Part shown: positions 26,528-35,632 of the stretch, one piece after another
How the letters are laid out: each line of letters opens with the position of its first letter
How positions within the stretch are numbered: position 1 is the stretch's first letter
Assembly (NCBI RefSeq): GCF_006345825.1
Contig: NZ_VCIX01000075.1
Span: forward strand, 124,001 to 188,000
Length of the DNA: 64,000 nucleotides
Direction of reading: 5' to 3'
From: Paenibacillus paridis
Lineage (GTDB): Bacteria > Bacillota > Bacilli > Paenibacillales > Paenibacillaceae
Translations under genes and position numbers: made by a program
The notes under the pieces: generated by a model
Told to the model about the DNA's origin: nothing
Seen by the model: only the letters and a program-made list of their open reading frames with translations
The model's database searches: none

Positions 26528-26743
26528 TTACATCGATACTTGCTCCATGTCGCGCATCATCTTCATCATCATCGTGGACATCTCGTCGCATTCTTGCATT
26601 TTCATCATCATCATGTTCATATCCATGCTGTCCATCATGTTCATTTCCATCATCATGTCCATCATCATCTTCATGGATTTCATCTTGCACATCATTTCTT
26701 CCATGCACATGTTCATCATCATTTGCATTGCCATTTTTTCCAT
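26528..26743 (-). CDS. Extremely methionine-rich small protein
   Basis: 71 residues, of which 36 are Met (51%), plus three Cys (CMEEMMC, QECDEM). Met occurs in MxM, MMM and MxxM patterns like those that bind Cu(I) in Ctr1- or CopC-type proteins, interspersed with Asp, Glu and Lys. There is no signal peptide or TM helix. A near-perfect SD, GGGGAGGTGA, ends seven bases before ATG 26743, and a TTGAAA-17-TATCTT promoter lies upstream, so the gene looks real. The opposite strand is open too (a His/Ser-rich frame) but has no SD. The DNA is (ATG/ATC)n-like, so trinucleotide expansion may have built it. A metal-binding or oxidant-scavenging role is speculation. Confidence 0.7.
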   Translation of the reverse strand: MEKMAMQMMMNMCMEEMMCKMKSMKMMMDMMMEMNMMDSMDMNMMMMKMQECDEMSTMMMKMMRDMEQVSM

Positions 26744-26777
26744 TATCGTTCACCTCCCCAAATAATTTCCTATACAG

Positions 26778-26806
26778 AAGATACTACAGCCGCGAAAATA
26801 TTTCAA
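26778..26806 (-). promoter_or_regulatory. Promoter of the Met-rich gene
   Basis: Minus strand: TTGAAA (26806-26801), 17 bases, TATCTT (26783-26778). It lies 35 bases ahead of ATG 26743. Confidence 0.5.
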
Positions 26807-26998
26807 GGCTTTTTTTCGTTTTTTATTGATTTTTTATAAATAGGTATGTTATAAATAAAGATTACTCTTTTAATTCTTATTACTCCCCTTGGAATAATCG
26901 TTATGCTCGGACAATAACCAACGCCAAGACTAGCTAAAACAAAATTTGTGATATAATAATGCCCACTAAACGAAATGGAATAACGGGCGGGGATACCT

Positions 26999-27916
26999 AT
27001 GAAATTGGAACGATTGATTTCTATGATCTACAAGCTGCTTAATCACGAAGTTCTGTCTGCCTCCGTGCTAGCAGAAGAGTTCCAAGTTTCTCAAAGAACC
27101 ATCTATCGGGATATCGATGTCATCTGTGCAGCCGGCTTTCCGGTCATCTCTTATCAGGGAATGAATGGCGGATATGGCATGATGGACGGATATAAAATGG
27201 ATAGAAGCTTGCTCGGTTCATATGATGTTGATTCCCTAATCACTGTGCTTAGCAGCCTCTCCTCCGTATTTGAAGACGAGCGTGCGCAAGGAACCATTGA
27301 ACGATTGCAAACGATCGGGCCTGAACATCAAACACCGATTCTATCGGTAGACTTTGAAACCCGTCGTACTGATCCCGAAGCGCTTCCTTATTTACGAACG
27401 GCCATTAAGGAGCGAAATATCGTCCGCTTTGATTACATCAATGCAAAAAATGAACGGACATCCCGTGATTTGGAACCGATTAGGCTTCATTTTAAATATA
27501 GCAATTGGTACGTGTATGGTTATTGCCGAACTAGGCAGGATTATCGGGAATTCCGGCTATCAAGAATACTCAATTTGTTTCTGACACAGGATACCTTTCA
27601 GCCACATCATGAGGTGCCGGAAGAGGGGCGTCGTTCAAACAAGGAATGGCAGGATCAAATACAGGATGTGGTGGTCAGGGTGGGACCTGAGGCTCTGTCA
27701 GAGGCTATGGATCAGTTTCACCAGGTGGATAAGCAATTTCTGGCCGATGGAAGCGTGACGCTGCGAATTCCGGTTTACAAACCGCTGGAGGCACGCTGGC
27801 TTTGGTCCATTCTGCTGAGTTTTGGCAGCGGCGCCGAAGTCCTCGAGCCCTCTCCGCTGCGAGCCATTTTAAAAGAACAGCTTTCAAATACGCTCAAACT
27901 CTATGAAGAAGTATGA
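26999..27916 (+). CDS. HTH/WYL-domain transcriptional regulator (YafY type)
   Basis: 305 residues. The N-terminal winged helix (1-60; LSASVLAEEFQVSQRTIYRDIDVICAAGFPV) is followed by a WYL domain (about 135-215; NIVRFDYIN ... LHFKYSNWYVYGYCRTRQDYREFRLSRI) and a C-terminal WCX domain (about 225-305). Such regulators sense nucleotides or other ligands via the WYL domain. The gene probably controls its downstream neighbours (DinB protein 82 bp away). GGGGAT near 26989 is a weak SD. Confidence 0.9.
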   Translation: MKLERLISMIYKLLNHEVLSASVLAEEFQVSQRTIYRDIDVICAAGFPVISYQGMNGGYGMMDGYKMDRSLLGSYDVDSLITVLSSLSSVFEDERAQGTIERLQTIGPEHQTPILSVDFETRRTDPEALPYLRTAIKERNIVRFDYINAKNERTSRDLEPIRLHFKYSNWYVYGYCRTRQDYREFRLSRILNLFLTQDTFQPHHEVPEEGRRSNKEWQDQIQDVVVRVGPEALSEAMDQFHQVDKQFLADGSVTLRIPVYKPLEARWLWSILLSFGSGAEVLEPSPLRAILKEQLSNTLKLYEEV

Positions 27917-27998
27917 CAGACTGTTGTCATACTTCTTTTATTATGATTACAACAGATACCAAAACAAACTCATGAGAAGCCAAAAGGAGACGTTATGA

Positions 27999-28508
27999 AT
28001 GTCGAATCATCCGGTACAAATGTTTGAATACCACACCTGGGCCAGCCAAACCATCCTGGGGAGAATCAAGGAACTCCCGTCCTCCGTGCTGAGCCAAGAA
28101 GTGAACAGCTCATTTCCCACCATCGCCCATGCACTGAGCCATATCTATGCGGTTGATAAGATGTGGTATCTGGTTTTGACAGGTACGGGTATGCCAGAGG
28201 CGTTCCAAGCATGCATACCGCTAAATGAAAGCATCCTGCCATCCATAGATGACTATTCCAATATCTATGCCGAGTTATCCGATCAATTCAGAGAATGGTT
28301 CAGGAGCAATCCCAATTTAGAGCAAACGACTTTGCTTGATAATCCGTTCGCAGGAGCCCGCCAAACGCGGCTATCAGAAATTGTGCTGCAGCTGGTCAAT
28401 CACGGGACCTATCACAGGGGCAATGTGTCTACAATGTTGCGCCAGCTCGGCCACGCGTCCACTATGAACGACTATTCGCTTTTTTGGTATCAAGAACCGA
28501 CTAAGTAA
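27999..28508 (+). CDS. DinB-family metal-dependent protein
   Basis: 169 residues, a four-helix DinB/YfiT fold. The metal triad is visible: one His in PTIAHALSHIYAVD near 46-50, and the pair in VNHGTYHRGN near 134-138. Family members include bacillithiol and mycothiol S-transferases. AAGGAG at 27984-27989 fits ATG 27999; another ATG at 27995 is out of frame. It follows the WYL regulator, a common pairing. Confidence 0.88.
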   Translation: MSNHPVQMFEYHTWASQTILGRIKELPSSVLSQEVNSSFPTIAHALSHIYAVDKMWYLVLTGTGMPEAFQACIPLNESILPSIDDYSNIYAELSDQFREWFRSNPNLEQTTLLDNPFAGARQTRLSEIVLQLVNHGTYHRGNVSTMLRQLGHASTMNDYSLFWYQEPTK

Positions 28509-28594
28509 AGATTGACCTGCAAAATCAATCGATCAATTCCTCATTAAACCTCTGCTACTGTTAATAAAAATACGTTTTATCGAATAGGAGAAAA

Positions 28595-29014
28595 ATGATG
28601 TTTCATGTACTACAAGAGATTAACTGGATTGCAGTATTATTAGCTGCATTAGCTTCCGCTGTATTGGGAGGACTTTGGTTTACTGTGTTTTTCGGAAAAG
28701 CTTACGCCTTTGCGCTAGGAAGAGAAGGCAAACCTGCTGAAAAGCCAGCCCCCCTATTTATTGCAGGACCTTTTGTGTGCGGTTTAATAACGACAGTCAC
28801 CATGGCCGTTTTGATCTATGCCTTAAATATCGAAACCCTTGTTGATGCTATCCTCTTCGGTGTCATTGTCGGTATCGGCTTGTTGGCCTCAACGACTGTC
28901 AATACGGCAATCAATCCAAACATGCCTCGACCGCTTTTGTACGGACTGATTAGCGGCAGCTACTTCTCACTGTCCGGTTTGATCATTAGCATAATTCTTG
29001 TCATTATGAAATAG
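28595..29014 (+). CDS. DUF1761 membrane protein
   Basis: 139 residues, four TM helices (about 10-30, 55-75, 80-100, 113-136). It carries the DUF1761 hallmark AVLGGLWFTVFFGKAY near the N terminus. Function unknown. ATG 28595 is preceded by AGGAG; a second ATG follows immediately. A terminator lies downstream. Confidence 0.85.
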   Translation: MMFHVLQEINWIAVLLAALASAVLGGLWFTVFFGKAYAFALGREGKPAEKPAPLFIAGPFVCGLITTVTMAVLIYALNIETLVDAILFGVIVGIGLLASTTVNTAINPNMPRPLLYGLISGSYFSLSGLIISIILVIMK

Positions 29015-29090
29015 TGGGTTATTCATGAATCGGCAATAGGCTTAGCACGCGTTCTAAGGTCATTAAATATTAACCTCCAAAATAAACGCT

Positions 29091-29121
29091 GCCCAGTTCT
29101 CTTGAGAGAACTGGGCTTAAT
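29091..29121 (+). terminator. Terminator after the DUF1761 gene
   Basis: An 11-bp perfect stem GCCCAGTTCTC (29091-29101) pairs with its inverse (29106-29116), with loop TTGA and a short T-containing tail. Confidence 0.75.
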
Positions 29122-29194
29122 TGCTAAGCTAGCCTTATCGTCTATAAGCATCAGAATTACATTCCATACCGAGAAAGGAGAAAGTATCTTAATT

Positions 29195-29764
29195 ATGGAC
29201 ATTGAAAATCTATTTACTGCAATATCGAAAGAGGATTTAAGGGATTGGCTGCAAGAGAATAGCAAGATAGCAACATCTTGTTGGGTCGTCGTGAGCATGG
29301 CGCCAAAACCAGACTCGTTGCTGTATTTGGACGCGGTGGAACAATCTTTATGCTTCGGTTGGATCGACGGGGTTAAGAAGAAAATATCTGAAACCGGGCT
29401 CGCGCAGAGACTGTCCCCAAGAAGCAAAAAAAGCAATTGGACTGAATTGAATAAAGAGCGTGTCCGCCGCTTGGAAAAATTAGGGTTGATGACGAATGAA
29501 GGAAGAAAGGCGCTTCCAGATATGAGTCATGATTCTTTTAAAATAGATACGGTGATCGAGCAAAGGCTAAAAGAGGATACACAGGTATACGAGAATTTCT
29601 TGGCGTTTCCAGCTCTTTATCAAAGAGTTCGAATCGACACGATTCAAAGCAATAAACATCAGCCAGAATTATTTAAGGATAGATTAGACAAATTTATAGC
29701 AAACACGAAAGAAAATAAAATGTATGGCCAGTGGCATGATAATGGCCGCCTTCTGGATTATTAA
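29195..29764 (+). CDS. YdeI/OmpD-associated family protein
   Basis: 189 residues. Start region DLRDWLQENS, centre SCWVVVSMAPKPDSLLYLDAVEQSLCFGWIDGVKKKI, then LSPRSKKSNWTELNKERVRRLEKLGLMT. The WIDG and RSKKSNWT blocks are characteristic of the YdeI-like family, some members of which relate to peptide resistance in Bacillus; the biochemical role is unknown. ATG 29195 has AAGGAG about 14 bases upstream, rather far; no better start is visible, and the frame upstream runs into the previous terminator. Confidence 0.82.
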   Translation: MDIENLFTAISKEDLRDWLQENSKIATSCWVVVSMAPKPDSLLYLDAVEQSLCFGWIDGVKKKISETGLAQRLSPRSKKSNWTELNKERVRRLEKLGLMTNEGRKALPDMSHDSFKIDTVIEQRLKEDTQVYENFLAFPALYQRVRIDTIQSNKHQPELFKDRLDKFIANTKENKMYGQWHDNGRLLDY

Positions 29765-29845
29765 GATGCGCTAGATCGAATAGAGTGAAATGAAGTGTTT
29801 ACAGCCGCTCCCCCTCCCACAACGTGAAGGCTAAGGCTTTTACAA

Positions 29846-29888
29846 CAAAAAGCAGCCAACCAGACTTGGAATAGTCCGATCGACTGCT
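29846..29888 (-). terminator. Terminator of the SLH-protein gene
   Basis: On the minus strand a 15-bp stem including four G-U pairs (29888-29874 with 29865-29851) is followed by TTTTTG. Confidence 0.7.
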
Positions 29889-29905
29889 ATGCATCTTAAC
29901 AAAAC

Positions 29906-30595
29906 TTAAGCCGTTGTTTCCGGCTCAACCGGGTCTGGAGCAACATCGTCCTTGTGCGCATCAATGAAGCTGCGTGTATCATACAGGATCGCTGCCGCTT
30001 CGGCACGCGTCAGTACATGCGTTGGATCGAAGTTGCCTGCTTCATCCAGGGATACGATTTTGTACAGAAGCGCACGTTGGATCGTACCTTGGTAGTCAAC
30101 CGTGATCGACTTCTCATCTTGAATTTGGATGAACATTTTAATCGTCGGGTACTGGCCTGTCAGCTCAAGAGCCTGTACGAGATAATGCGTGAACTGCTCC
30201 TTGGTGAGCGGTGCCTTCGGATCAATATCGGCTGGAATATCCAGGCCGTTATAGTGGGCAATAACAAAATCCTCCGCGTACCACGCGTCGTTGTTTACTT
30301 TTGTATAAAAACCGTCCGCAGTTGGCGCGCTTGAGAAATCAATGGCTGCGAGGCTAATTTGCGTTGCTCTAACGATTAAGGAAATGCCTTGTGCGGCGGT
30401 CAGGTTATCTTCCGGGTTGAATGACGTATCGCTCACTCCCTTGATAATGCCTTGTTGCTGCAGGGCTTCAATCTTCGCTTTGCTGCTTAAGCTAGAAATA
30501 TCGCTAAATGGAGCTGCTGCAAAGGCTTGTGTAGCAATAGTTGCAGAAAGCATGACAGCGACCGCTGCAATGGATGTCGTTATACGTTTCTTCAT
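29906..30595 (-). CDS. Secreted S-layer-homology (SLH) domain protein
   Basis: 229 residues. The signal peptide is about 1-26 (MKKRITTSIAAVAVM ... ATQAFA). SLH-like repeats follow: FSDISSLSSKAKIEALQQQGIIKGV with FNPEDNLTAAQGISLIVRA (about 29-80), a degenerate middle repeat, and FDPTHVLTRAEAAAILYD near the C terminus. SLH domains bind pyruvylated cell-wall polymer. There is no catalytic domain, so it may be a small wall-associated protein. AGGTGG precedes ATG 30595 on the minus strand. Confidence 0.85.
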   Translation of the reverse strand: MKKRITTSIAAVAVMLSATIATQAFAAAPFSDISSLSSKAKIEALQQQGIIKGVSDTSFNPEDNLTAAQGISLIVRATQISLAAIDFSSAPTADGFYTKVNNDAWYAEDFVIAHYNGLDIPADIDPKAPLTKEQFTHYLVQALELTGQYPTIKMFIQIQDEKSITVDYQGTIQRALLYKIVSLDEAGNFDPTHVLTRAEAAAILYDTRSFIDAHKDDVAPDPVEPETTA

Positions 30596-30670
30596 GGTCG
30601 TCCACCTCTTCTGATTGGTTTTGTCCGTTCTCCTATTAGAACGGCGCTGCCTCGCAAAAGGTTGCAGACC

Positions 30671-31861
30671 TCACAATCCCGTACTCATCCCCTCCGACCG
30701 ACGGACACCTTTGCGCAAGCGGAAATATAGCAAAGAAAACCCGACCGTTCCCGCCAAAGCAAGCATACCGCATAACTGATACATCGCCTGCGGACCCGAC
30801 TGCTCAAATAGCCAGCCTCCCGCAATGCCCGCCGCAATTCCGGACAAGCCACCCCAAGTCAGCGCATAAAGAGCCTGGCCCGAGGCTCTGAATTCAGCAG
30901 GCACGAGCAGGACAGTCAACTGCGTGCCAATGTAATAATAGCCGCCGAACGTAATGCAGTGCAGCGCCTGAATGTAAATGATTTGCACCGCGCTGTCTGC
31001 ATTGGACATCAGGAGCCAGCGCAGCGCGAACAAGCCGCTGATCACGATGAGGCAAAGAACCATCGTCCGTGTATTTTTTTTCAAATAACGATCAAGCAGC
31101 AGAAATACGGGAATTTCAAAGATGGATGACCAGAAGGCCGACCAGCCGATCATGGAAGCTTCCCCGCCCATTTCTCTAATATAAAGCGAAATAAATGTCG
31201 TATTCATCGAATTTGGAATCGAAATAACTAGGCCAATGACCAAGAACAGCAAGAAATAACGATTGCGAAACATAGAGCGGTAATTCACCTTGCCTGCTGG
31301 CGCGGCCCCCTTGGCCTCGCCTCTTGGCAGCGTAAGTGCAAATCCCAGTGAAATAAGCATCATCACCGTATAGATGACCCATAGCCGCTCAATCCCAATC
31401 TGCCCAATAACAGGACCTGCTATAACCGCCATAAGCGCCCATCCGAGCGAGCCGAACAACCGAAACGCGCCAAAGTTATGCTTCGTTCCTTCAATGCTGT
31501 TTAAGATCAGGCTGTTCGTTTGCGAAAATAAGGGCATTTGAAAAAAGAAAAAGAACAGCATGCTCGCATAAATCATCGTATAGGATTGGTATAAAAAGAC
31601 AAGCTGCATGATGAGCATGCTTCCTACGAGCATAATGATCAGAATAAGCCTGACATTGCGGAGCCTGTCGCTTAAATAGCCCCATAACGGATTCGCAATA
31701 ATGGAGACCATTGGTCCGACGGCCATCAATGCGCCGATCTCCAGCGTTGACATGCCGATCGATTGCAAATATAACGCAAAGAACGTACTGTAGACGGCAA
31801 TTGCGCCATATACAAAAAAATTGAACGCTTTGATCATCTGAAACGATTTAGTATGATTCAT
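30671..31861 (-). CDS. MFS transporter
   Basis: 396 residues, 12 TM helices, with the loop 2-3 motif GYLSDRLRN and a layout like the LacY/nucleoside-symporter (MFS_1_like) group. It lies 51 bp downstream of the Gfo/Idh/MocA gene on the same strand and probably imports the sugar or polyol processed by those enzymes. An AGGA-type SD precedes ATG 31861. Confidence 0.88.
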   Translation of the reverse strand: MNHTKSFQMIKAFNFFVYGAIAVYSTFFALYLQSIGMSTLEIGALMAVGPMVSIIANPLWGYLSDRLRNVRLILIIMLVGSMLIMQLVFLYQSYTMIYASMLFFFFFQMPLFSQTNSLILNSIEGTKHNFGAFRLFGSLGWALMAVIAGPVIGQIGIERLWVIYTVMMLISLGFALTLPRGEAKGAAPAGKVNYRSMFRNRYFLLFLVIGLVISIPNSMNTTFISLYIREMGGEASMIGWSAFWSSIFEIPVFLLLDRYLKKNTRTMVLCLIVISGLFALRWLLMSNADSAVQIIYIQALHCITFGGYYYIGTQLTVLLVPAEFRASGQALYALTWGGLSGIAAGIAGGWLFEQSGPQAMYQLCGMLALAGTVGFSLLYFRLRKGVRRSEGMSTGL

Positions 31862-31912
31862 ATCCTGTCCTTCATCCTGCCTCCAGAGCTGTTGCCGAAC
31901 CGTTACAAATTT

Positions 31913-33040
31913 CTAAAGCAGCACGGCAGACGTTCGGGAGCGCGTCACGACTTCCTCTGCGCTGACTTCCCGTCCCAGCTCCTCTGACATATAGATGCCT
32001 TCGCTTATTAGCATAGTATTCAGCGCGATCTCCGCTGTCGGCAATAACGGCACTCTTCCTTGCAGCGCAGCAACCCAATGATGCTGCGAAGACGCATACG
32101 CATCCTCATGCTCATACAGCCGGTGCCTGCGCAAATCCATCATATCCAAATCAATCGTACTATCCATATCCATATCGCAAACGGTGCTATGGAAGCTGAA
32201 CGGCTGGGCCGCAGCCCCAGCCGCCTCATTCGGAAGCCGCACTCCGCCCTTGGAGCCCGCGATGCTGCTTCCCTCAAAGCCGCCCATATGAATCGCCCAG
32301 GCTTCTACAATATCCAGCGTTAAACCGCCCGAAAAACGAATAAAGCCTGCCGCCAGCTCTTCCACGTCGAAGCCGCTTTGCTCTCTGCGCTCCGGCAGCA
32401 TATCCGTCTCCTGATACAGCTTGCCCGATATTCTGTCCACCTGCGGGTTGCCTAGCAGGTATAGCAGCTGAGCAATATGGTAGACGCCCATATCCAGCAA
32501 GGCTCCTCCTGCTGCTGTCTCCTTGCGCGTGAAATAGGGCGTGCCATACCCATCCACAAAGGGACGGTTCCTTCTGCGAAAGCCCGTCGAGCGCGCATGA
32601 TAAAGCTTGCCCAGCATGCCGTCGTCAATTAACGTTTTTGCGGCTTTCGTGTCTTTACCATATAACGTAAAGAGCTGAACATGCAATTTCTTGCCGTTAG
32701 CTTTTGCCGCTTCAACCATCGCTTTTCCGTCGGTATACGTACCCGCAATCGGTTTTTCGCAATAGACATGGAGGCTCGCTTCAAGAGCCGCTATCGTCAC
32801 CGGAGCGTGAAAATTATTGTGCAAACACACATCCACCGCATCCAGCCCTTCATGCTGCAGCAGCTCCCGAAAGTCCGCATAGGCATGCGGAATGCCATAC
32901 AGCTCAGCAACACGCTTCGCCTCCGCTTCATTAACGTCGCACACCGCAACAAGCTCGGCTCCGGCGATGTTCTTATACTTCTCAATGTGCATTTTGCCAA
33001 TTTGCCCGACTCCGATTATTCCAATTCGAATGTTATTCAT
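31913..33040 (-). CDS. Gfo/Idh/MocA-family oxidoreductase
   Basis: 375 residues. The N-terminal Rossmann fold begins IRIGIIGVGQIGKMHIEKY, with the family CEKPIAG motif (Lys catalytic) near 95-101, and a C-terminal alpha/beta domain follows with RSTGFRRRNRP and GGALLDMGVYHIAQLLYLLG (His catalytic). It is NAD(P)-dependent dehydrogenation of a sugar, inositol or related polyol. It overlaps the upstream isomerase gene by 8 bp, so the two are translated together. Substrate unknown. Confidence 0.9.
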   Translation of the reverse strand: MNNIRIGIIGVGQIGKMHIEKYKNIAGAELVAVCDVNEAEAKRVAELYGIPHAYADFRELLQHEGLDAVDVCLHNNFHAPVTIAALEASLHVYCEKPIAGTYTDGKAMVEAAKANGKKLHVQLFTLYGKDTKAAKTLIDDGMLGKLYHARSTGFRRRNRPFVDGYGTPYFTRKETAAGGALLDMGVYHIAQLLYLLGNPQVDRISGKLYQETDMLPERREQSGFDVEELAAGFIRFSGGLTLDIVEAWAIHMGGFEGSSIAGSKGGVRLPNEAAGAAAQPFSFHSTVCDMDMDSTIDLDMMDLRRHRLYEHEDAYASSQHHWVAALQGRVPLLPTAEIALNTMLISEGIYMSEELGREVSAEEVVTRSRTSAVLL

Positions 33041-33866
33041 GTTCCTGCTCTCCTCTGCCGGAGGACTGGCTTGCGTCCACTAAAATTTTCTTCACCTTGG
33101 AGATCAGCAGCTCCGTCTCTATATATTGGTTGCCAGGAGCGTTATATTCTACGCCAAAGTAACCTTTATAGCCGGCTTCCCGAAGCATATGAATGGTAGA
33201 CACCGCATGCTCGCCGTCAGCCGTCTCCTCGTCAAAATGAGTATGATAGGCCCATGGCGCAACGATGCTGTCGCCCTCCGCCTGATTTTCCTTCCAGCGC
33301 CCCAAGTGTACGAGAAAACCAAATGAAGGATGATCGACCGCCTCTGCCAGGCGTTTCATCTCATTCGGATTGAGCGATGCTCCCATATGATTCTCAGGAC
33401 CCAAGAGAAAGCCATGCTCGCGTGCGTAGTCTGAAAATTCACGATAGCGCTTTACCGTATATTCGAACTGCTCCTCGCCCATCTGTTCAAAGTTTTCATA
33501 GCTGCCGCCTGTATCAATCCGTACCGTCTCCGCACCCAAAATGACGGATGCCCGCAAATGCAGAAGGGCATTGTCGTACAGCTGCTTACGCATATCCTCG
33601 TTTGGATCCCACAAATGGGCACCGTCGATAGCAAAGTTAACGACGCGCATTTCCTTCTCATCTAGCGCCTCACGTATTTTACGAATATAGCTTTCATCCG
33701 CTAGCTTCATAATTGGCTTGCTGCTCCGGTCGATAAAAAAACCGTTCCACAAATCAACCACATCCATGCGATAGCGATACTTGACCGTCTCTAAATAACC
33801 GAATACATCCATCTTCCCTTCCAAGTACGTGTTATTGAATGAATAGCCTCCGATTGAAATGTTCAT
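33033..33866 (-). CDS. Sugar phosphate isomerase/epimerase (AP-endonuclease-2 TIM barrel)
   Basis: 277 residues. The xylose-isomerase-like TIM barrel starts MNISIGGYSFNNTYLEGKMDVFGYL; metal ligands include Glu in LLGPENHMGAS, Asp/His in WAYHTHFDEE and Glu in YFGVEYNAPG. This is the IolE/IolI-like family. Start set at ATG 33866 with GGGAGGA; the frame opens 18 bases earlier without an SD. First gene of the three-gene sugar operon (isomerase, dehydrogenase, MFS). Its substrate is unresolved. Confidence 0.88.
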   Translation of the reverse strand: MNISIGGYSFNNTYLEGKMDVFGYLETVKYRYRMDVVDLWNGFFIDRSSKPIMKLADESYIRKIREALDEKEMRVVNFAIDGAHLWDPNEDMRKQLYDNALLHLRASVILGAETVRIDTGGSYENFEQMGEEQFEYTVKRYREFSDYAREHGFLLGPENHMGASLNPNEMKRLAEAVDHPSFGFLVHLGRWKENQAEGDSIVAPWAYHTHFDEETADGEHAVSTIHMLREAGYKGYFGVEYNAPGNQYIETELLISKVKKILVDASQSSGRGEQEHE

Positions 33867-34001
33867 TGCTTCGTCCTCCCGCAAGTGAATAAATTAGCGT
33901 CATACCCTCATTATAGTCCTCCTTCAAATCAGTCTGCGGTGCACTTTCTTCTGATTCAGGGGGAAATTTCTCTTTTCATAGAACAGCTCAGATTGGTCCT
34001 T

Positions 34002-34041
34002 TTGACCCTATCATTTACAATCTCTATACAATTTCTAAATA
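34002..34041 (+). promoter_or_regulatory. PhoP-box-like direct repeats
   Basis: TTTACA (34014), TATACA (34025) and TAAATA (34036) are spaced 11 bases, with TTGACC at 34002. The B. subtilis PhoP box is a set of TT(A/C/T)A(C/T)A hexamers at 11-base spacing. The repeats stand upstream of the phosphate-uptake cluster, and a GATAAT at 34046 could be the -10. This is inference from spacing and position. Confidence 0.45.
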
Positions 34042-34212
34042 ATGGGATAATAAATCGTTGTTATGATCTAGTAGAAATGAATCACTCACCGATGAAACGT
34101 TCCGAACTAACACTGCCTGGGAGGGATCAAGCCAAGTATACATACCGACCAAGGCCGTCGGACATTCGGTTTATAAAAAAAAATACCCATTTGAGAAAGG
34201 TGACCCTATTCC

Positions 34213-35613
34213 ATGCAAATGAAAAAAGCAATGGTAATCTCCATGATCGCAGCAGCAATCAGCGCATCCGCAGTGACTCCGGTATTCGCACAAACAGCAG
34301 CTAGCAAGCAAGCTGTACAAATCAGCCAATCCAACTTTTTCGTTAATGCAAACCCGGTTTCCATTCGTACGATTGTAGACGGCGGCGTCACGCTCGCTTC
34401 CGTTCGCGACATCACCAATGCCATTGGCGCTACCCTTCACATTAACAGTGACCATACGGTTGTTGTAAAATTCCGCGACAACACCTTGAAGCTGAAAGCA
34501 GCTTCCAAAACCCTTACGGTTAATGGAACAGTAACCGCTCTTCAGCACCCTGCCAAGGAAGTTGCCTATGCAACCTTTATCGAGCCAGCCGCTTTCGTTC
34601 AAGCACTTGGCGGGACTTATGAAAACAACACCATCAGCGTGGTAGAACTGCTTGACGGTGCCGAGCATGCCATTTGGGCAAATTCCTCCCAGCTGATCGT
34701 TTCCAACTCTGCCGGCGAAGGACGCGAGGACTTTCTGGTCGATGCAGCAACTGGCAAATACGAGCTGCTGCTGGCTTCCTCTGACACGTCTGAGCTTGTC
34801 CTTTCTCCAGATGGCAAAAGCGTAGCTTACTCCGATGCGAACGGCGCAGTATTTACTATCGAGCTTAGCACGAAGCAAACGAAGCAAGTAAGCACGGATA
34901 GCTCCATCAAAAACGAGCTGCAATACTCGAAAGACGGCTCTTCCCTCTTCTTCCTGCAAGGCGACAAAAGCTCCGTCATCGCAAAGGTATCCCTAGCGGA
35001 TGGCAGCGTCACAAAAGTGCTGGAGGACAAGGTGGATTACAAAGGAAACCTTGAAGTATCCGCAGACGGCAAACAGGTTGCTTTCTATGTGTTCAAACAG
35101 CCCAAAGTAACTGCCGACAGCAGCATTGACGTTGAGCTTGATGATGTCGCTATCGATGCCACAGGCACTGAGCCGCAAATCTACTTCTATAACACGGCTG
35201 CAGCAGATAACAAGCCCGTTCAACTTACAAAAGACACGGCAGATAAAGTATTCCTGAAACTTGCGGCAGACGGCTCCAAAGTCAGCTATGTCAGCGTAAG
35301 CTCCGATGAAGCAAGCGTTGGGCAACTGGTTACTATCGATACGGCTGGCAAAGCAAGCACACCGTCGTTCGCTGACAAGGACGTTTACCAACTCGTTCAA
35401 GGCGGCAGCAAATTGTACCTGCTAACAGCTGACGGCAACAGCACAAACGCAATTTATGAAATCGACGGCGCTTCCGGCACAAGCAAGCTCGTTCAGACCG
35501 TTTCGGATAGCGCATCCGAGCTGCTGATCTCCGGAAATGGCGATATCGCTGCACTCATTGACGGCCAATTGGTCGTATCTGCCCAAGGCAAATGGAAAAA
35601 CATCACAAACTAA
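34213..35613 (+). CDS. Secreted stalk-domain / beta-propeller protein
   Basis: 466 residues. The signal peptide is about 1-26 (AVTPVFA). A copper-amine-oxidase-like N-terminal (stalk) domain covers about 38-145 (FFVNANPVSIRTIVDGGVTLASVRDITNAIGA). A series of propeller-type blades with TolB/WD40-like strands follows (ELVLSPDGKSVAYSD, LQYSKDGSSLFFLQ, LEVSADGKQVAFYV). There is no cysteine or lipobox. AAAGGTGA precedes ATG 34213. It lies 19 bp upstream of pstS and is the first gene of the phosphate cluster, so a wall-side role with PstS is possible, but no enzymatic activity can be assigned. Confidence 0.82.
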   Translation: MQMKKAMVISMIAAAISASAVTPVFAQTAASKQAVQISQSNFFVNANPVSIRTIVDGGVTLASVRDITNAIGATLHINSDHTVVVKFRDNTLKLKAASKTLTVNGTVTALQHPAKEVAYATFIEPAAFVQALGGTYENNTISVVELLDGAEHAIWANSSQLIVSNSAGEGREDFLVDAATGKYELLLASSDTSELVLSPDGKSVAYSDANGAVFTIELSTKQTKQVSTDSSIKNELQYSKDGSSLFFLQGDKSSVIAKVSLADGSVTKVLEDKVDYKGNLEVSADGKQVAFYVFKQPKVTADSSIDVELDDVAIDATGTEPQIYFYNTAAADNKPVQLTKDTADKVFLKLAADGSKVSYVSVSSDEASVGQLVTIDTAGKASTPSFADKDVYQLVQGGSKLYLLTADGNSTNAIYEIDGASGTSKLVQTVSDSASELLISGNGDIAALIDGQLVVSAQGKWKNITN

Positions 35614-35632
35614 TTAATGGAGGTCATTCCTA

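Noticed and set aside
26525..26839. Plus-strand His-rich ORF opposite the Met-rich gene
   Set aside because: His-rich only because CAT/CAC is the complement of the ATG-rich strand; no SD, whereas the minus strand has a near-perfect one.
33885..34304. 139-codon plus ORF upstream of the pst cluster
   Set aside because: Overlaps the start of the stalk-protein gene in another frame, has no family features, and covers the promoter region.
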